The position numbers were made by a program, and so were the translations under genes. The notes under the pieces were generated by a model. The model was not told the origin of the DNA. It was given only the letters and a program-made list of their open reading frames with translations, and made no database searches. Source: Paraphaeosphaeria minitans (lineage: Eukaryota > Ascomycota > Dothideomycetes > Pleosporales > Didymosphaeriaceae). Taken from it: DNA of 64,000 bases. The stretch's first letter is position 1. Every line of letters starts with the position of its first letter. The stretch is from positions 3,720,001-3,784,000 of the forward strand of contig WJXW01000001.1 of the NCBI GenBank assembly GCA_015832175.1. Reading direction: 5' to 3'. This document shows, one piece after another, positions 60,358-64,000 of the stretch.

Positions 60358-60544
60358 TATTAAGATCTAAAGACTAGGCCTCCTAGAATCTTTATATGTA
60401 TCTATATTTATTATTTAAGCGGCACGGCACAAGAGGTTATATAACCTAATTAGTGTAATTGGAGCGCTAAGATAACTAATTAGACTAAGTACTTAATATA
60501 CTAAGTAACTAATTAGTGCATAATTAGTTTAATTAGAGTAATTA
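60358..60544 (+). repeat. GYP-2 3' LTR, U3 part only
   Basis: It starts TATTAAGATC after a polypurine AAAGAGGGAGATAA (60344-60357). It shares the GGCACGGCACAAGAGG block and CTAATTAGT-rich section with 7410-7611. Cut at 60545 by GYP-3; the R-U5 part lies outside the window. Confidence 0.88.
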
Positions 60545-61017
60545 TGTTAAATCTAAGAGGGTAGCTAGTCCTAAAGGGTTAAGGTTAGTTCTTAGGCAGA
60601 AGTACTTACAGAAGGTGGAAGGTCTTATTAATACAATAGTATCTTATAAAGTATAATAAGTTAATAATTTAGTCTACTAGAATCTAAATAATAGATTAAT
60701 AAATAGATTAAATATAAGTATAAGAAGCTTATTCTCGCGTTCCTATATACTAAGTAGTCCCACACATCCTAGAATCCCATATGTCCTAGAGTCCCATATG
60801 TCCTAGAGTCCCATATGTCCTAGAGTCCTATATGTCCTAGAGTCCTGTGCGGGCGAGTCCTACGCGTCCTAGAGTTCCTGTATAGGCAAGGCCCGTGCGG
60901 TTCTTAGGACCCTTAGAACCTATAACCTGTTACCTAACTGCCTAGTTAGCTAACTCTAGAGGACTAGTAGTCTAATAAGCTTATACCCTGCTATTTATAT
61001 ATAGCTAGATTCTAACA
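60545..61017 (-). repeat. GYP-3 3' LTR (473 bp)
   Basis: It starts TGTTAAATC and ends GATTCTAACA. One more 17-bp U3 repeat than the 464-bp copies (units at about 60770-60845) and a deletion of about 8 bp near 60975. The reverse polypurine tract follows at 61018-61033. Confidence 0.93.
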
Positions 61018-61059
61018 TTATTCTCCCCCTCTAAGCTTAATATCCTTATAAGTTAACTA

Positions 61060-61625
61060 CCTATAAAGTTATTATCTTATTCTATTTAATATTACTATAG
61101 TTAAGCTAATTATCTTAAAAAAGACTGCGTTTTTATAATAGTTGCCTATTTATACTATACTAAGAAGAAATATATTTATTATCTTTCTTCTTTACACTCT
61201 TAGTGTACTAACTATATTAGATAAGAAAACTAGAAGTGTAAGTCTAAAAAGATCTTTTTACTAGATTATTTAAAAATAGATGCTAAAATAGAGAGGTTAG
61301 AAAAGTTAGAGGCTAAAGAGGAGGCAAAGCTCTATATTAAGGAAGAGCTAGCTAAGGTAGCTCTCCTTTACGCCTATTAGGCGTAAGAGAAGATAGCGCG
61401 CTTATGTAATTAGTAAAAGAAATTATATTAAAAAAAATAAGAATTGTTTAATTATAGTATAAGTACTATAAATAAGTTAGGAGCGCTTAAGGCGTAGGAG
61501 GAGTTAGTATAAGCTACTACGTTAATAAATCCTAACGCGCTATTAGGCGCTAAAGTAATTAACTAGTCTATTTTATAGGCTAGCCCTTATACTAGTAGTA
61601 ATTCCTAGGTGCGTTCTAGTTATTT
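61060..61625 (+). pseudogene. GYP-3 antisense ORF
   Basis: Third copy of the GYP-3 Cys-rich/coiled-coil ORF, nearly identical to 24950-25515 and the complement of 35450-35990 apart from transitions. TAA/TAG breaks. Confidence 0.7.
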
Positions 61626-64000
61626 CTAGTAGAATTCCTTAATCTTTTACTAACAGTTTCCTAGATTATTCTTTAGTTCCTAGGTGTTTTCGCTATGTAG
61701 GTAACCTTTCTACTTAATAAGGTACGTGTTATTATGCTAATTATATTCTAGAATTCTTTTAACCTTAAATTTATTTTCTTCCTTAGTCTAGTGGTAGAAG
61801 GTAGTTTTAACTAGTGTATTAGGGTCTACTAGTTCTAGTAGTAATACGTAGAATACTAGGTGTATCTTTGTATCTGGCGGTAGTTCTAACTTATAGTTTA
61901 CTAGTAATATTTGCTTAGAAATATAAAATAGTCTAACTTTAATATAATCTAGTTTCTTGTGTTTTTTCTTCTAAGTTTAAAGGTTCTTTATAAGTAGATA
62001 TGCTTTATCCCCCTTCTTTAGCTAAGGTGCTATTTTTTATTTTTAATTTTAGTATAAGATTAATTGCTACTAAGCTTTCTTAAGATTTTCTTAGAGTTAT
62101 TAGTGTATTTTCTTTATATTTTCTACTATATCTATAGCTTCTTTTGCTTTAATTGTTGTAGGAAATTATTAGTTAAAGAGATATAGGTGTCTTCTATAGT
62201 TTACATAGAATAGTGTATGTCCTAATACTGCTAATACTTTATTATTATAAGCTAACTATGCTATAGGTAGTAATAAAACCTAGTTATTCTTCTAACTGTT
62301 GCAGTAAATGCGTAGGTACGTTTCTATAGTTTAGTTTGTATATTCTATCTATCTGTCTATTTATAGATAGTAAGCTGTTAATAGTTTTTGTTTCATTCTA
62401 AGCAGTGCTATAAGCGTTGTTTAATAATTTAACGTGAAGAGCTTATCTCTATCGCTAATAATTATTTTTAGGATTCTATAGTGTCTAACTAGTTAGTCTA
62501 GGATAAGAAAAGTGAGTTCCTTTACTATTATTCTTTTAAGACATAGAATAAGCTTAATATACTTAGTTAGTTAGCAGACTATTACTAGTATACTATTGTA
62601 TTTAATTCCTATTATAGGATCCTTAGAGTTTAGAATTCCTATAACAAAATTTATAGCAATATCTTCCTATAGTGCTATTAGTATTCTAATTGCTTACATC
62701 TCTCTATATTTAAAATATATACTATGTTTATTTCTCTAGTATTCTGTATATTTATAGATATAAGTTATTACAGTTTCCTTAATTCCTTTAAAGGTGTAAT
62801 TCCTTTAGATAAGTTCTATTATCTTTGTAATGCCTAGGTGTCCGTACATAGGGTTATTATAGTATTATTGGATAATCTTAGTCTGTAGATGTTCTAGAAC
62901 TTCTTAGTTAATTACTAAAAGTTAATTTAGTTCTACTGTTAGCTTTAGAGATCTATCTTTAGCTTTGTAAAAGATTATAGAGAAGGTTTTTACCTTTTCT
63001 CCTGCTAGATTACTTTATTAGCTAAGAGCGTCTACTCTGCCATTTTCTTTCCTAGCTATATAGATAATTTTGAACTTATACTGCCTAGTGGTTTACAACT
63101 ATCTTTGTTATTATAGCGTAAATTCTTTTGTTGTTGTGAACCTTAAAAGGTTCTTATAATCTGTGTAAATTTCTAGTATTAAGTAACTAAGCGTATAAAT
63201 CTTTTAGTGCTTTAAGGCTTTAATAATAGCGTAGAGTTTTTTATTATATATATTATATTGTGTTTCAGCGTTATTAAATTTGCATAAGTAATAGGTAATT
63301 AGGTGCTATTTACTATTACGTTCTTATTTAGCGTAGGCGCCTAGCGTAAGATCGCTAGCGTTTGTTTTAAAGCGCAATAGTTCATCGCTTCTAAAATAAA
63401 TAAGAATAAGTTCTATAATACATGCTGTCTTAAAGAGTTAAAATAACATTCTGCACTTATCTATCTATTTAAAGGGTACGTCCTTCTTTATAAGATTTAT
63501 TAAAGGTATTGTAACTTTTACGTAATTTTAGATAAATTATTAATTAAATCTATAGAATCCTAAGAATTCTTAGATGTTTTTAGCTATCTTTAGTATTAGC
63601 CAGTTCTTAATGCATTTCACTTTACTTAGTGCTATCTTAATTTCTTCTATAGTAATAATATATCCTAGGAATTTAAGTTATTTAACGTTAAACTTACATT
63701 TCTTAAGTTTAATACAAAGGTATACTTTGTCTAGTGCTTCTAGTACTATCTGTATATGCTTAGTGTGGTCTAATTTGTTTTTAAAAAAGACGAGGATATC
63801 GTCTATATACGCAATAATAAATATGTCTAGATATTTGCAGAGTATGTTGTTAATAAGTGCTATAAAAGCTGCTAGTGCATTTGTAAGTCTAAATAGCATA
63901 ACTTTATACTTAAATAGTCTATAGTGTAATTAAAACGCTGTTTTCTATTCTTTACCTTTCTTAATTTGTATAAGGTAGTAACCATCTCTTAGATCTATTA
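61626..64000 (-). pseudogene. GYP-3 pol: RT (partial), RNase H, integrase, chromodomain
   Basis: Chromodomain about 61630-61800, of the common type. Integrase about 61900-62930, RNase H about 63000-63420. RT active site YIDD is intact at 63798-63809, inside a surviving open stretch of 73 codons (63899-63678). The window ends near the conserved D-L-R-D block upstream of the active site. TAA/TAG elsewhere. Confidence 0.92.

Larger units (their letters stand above)
15913..60544 (+). mobile_element. GYP-2 chromovirus (plus), host of most later insertions
   Basis: One element scattered over five pieces: 15913-18002, 21169-21717, 22035-24444, 59866-60357 and the partial 3' LTR 60358-60544. Removing the insertions and one copy of each TSD restores a colinear gag-pol, antisense ORF, polypurine tract and LTR. 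The 5' LTR and gag N-terminus are missing at 15913, where a COP-a element entered. The 3' LTR is interrupted at 60545 by a GYP-3. The U3 matches the LTR at 7200-7611. Confidence 0.85.
60545..64000 (-). mobile_element. Second minus-strand GYP-3, truncated by window edge
   Basis: 3' LTR, antisense ORF, chromodomain, integrase, RNase H and part of RT in reverse order. The right end lies beyond 64000, so the TSD (left flank AATTA) cannot be checked. It is inserted in the GYP-2 3' LTR. Confidence 0.92.

Noticed and set aside
63574..63924. Open frame of 116 codons on the plus strand
   Set aside because: It overlaps the minus-strand RT with YIDD. The same shadow appears at 41498-41728, so it follows from RT sequence plus RIP.
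1..64000. Alternative genetic code with TAA/TAG read as Gln, since many proteins read through well that way
   Set aside because: A normally Trp position of the chromodomain also reads TAG, catalytic Asp are lost by G-to-A, and non-coding LTRs show the same transitions between copies. This is RIP, not recoding.

Overview
This window looks like RIP-mutated (repeat-induced point mutation) transposon heterochromatin from a filamentous ascomycete (Pezizomycotina). Both strands are saturated with TpA. Every recognisable retrotransposon protein is cut by many in-frame TAA/TAG codons, and in the stretches I read TGA is absent. Differences between copies of the same element are almost all C/T or G/A transitions. 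I found no intact gene, no host gene, no rRNA or tRNA, and no CRISPR array. The ascomycete assignment is an inference from the RIP pattern and the element types; no species is claimed.

Three LTR-retrotransposon families fill the window. GYP is a Ty3/gypsy chromovirus of about 6.7 kb: gag with a zinc knuckle, protease, RT, RNase H, integrase, chromodomain, then a convergent antisense ORF for a Cys-rich/coiled-coil protein, a polypurine tract and the LTR. It occurs in three versions (GYP-1, -2, -3) that share gag-pol and the R-U5 part of the LTR but differ completely in the antisense ORF and the U3. COP-A is a Ty1/copia element of about 7.2-7.35 kb with 238-bp LTRs (TGTCT...AACA/TACA). A derivative called COP-a here lost all of pol, carries 312-bp LTRs with a 74-bp internal duplication, and has moved. 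COP-C is a second Ty1/copia family with 195-bp LTRs.

Layout. 1-2435: probable 3' end of an unidentified LTR element, with a minus-strand Cys-rich ORF remnant and a candidate 212-bp LTR (LTR-D). 2436-7611: a jumble of COP-A/COP-a pieces and a minus-strand GYP-2 5' end whose junctions do not resolve into simple insertions. 7612-15912: COP-a remnant (minus), split by a complete GYP-1 (8805-15464, TSD TGTTT). 15913-60544: body of one plus-strand GYP-2, into which almost everything else went: COP-a (18003-21163, TSD ATACC), a solo LTR (21718-22029), and a minus-strand GYP-3 that now spans 24445-59860 (TSD TATTG/TATTA). That GYP-3 hosts COP-A plus (27377-41338, TSD CTATA/CTACA), itself split by another GYP-3 (29778-36497, TSD ATACT). 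It also hosts COP-C (44681-59366, TSD ATAAA), itself split by COP-A minus (46006-53358, TSD CTAAT). A second minus-strand GYP-3 starts at 60545 inside the GYP-2 3' LTR and runs off the right edge.

The 5-bp target duplications give a relative insertion order up to four levels deep. The most interesting observations are the exchange of a 3' cassette (antisense ORF plus U3) between otherwise near-identical chromoviruses, a replaced chromodomain in one copy, the pol-less COP-a lineage, and RIP changes that hit the RT catalytic aspartates of both copia families.
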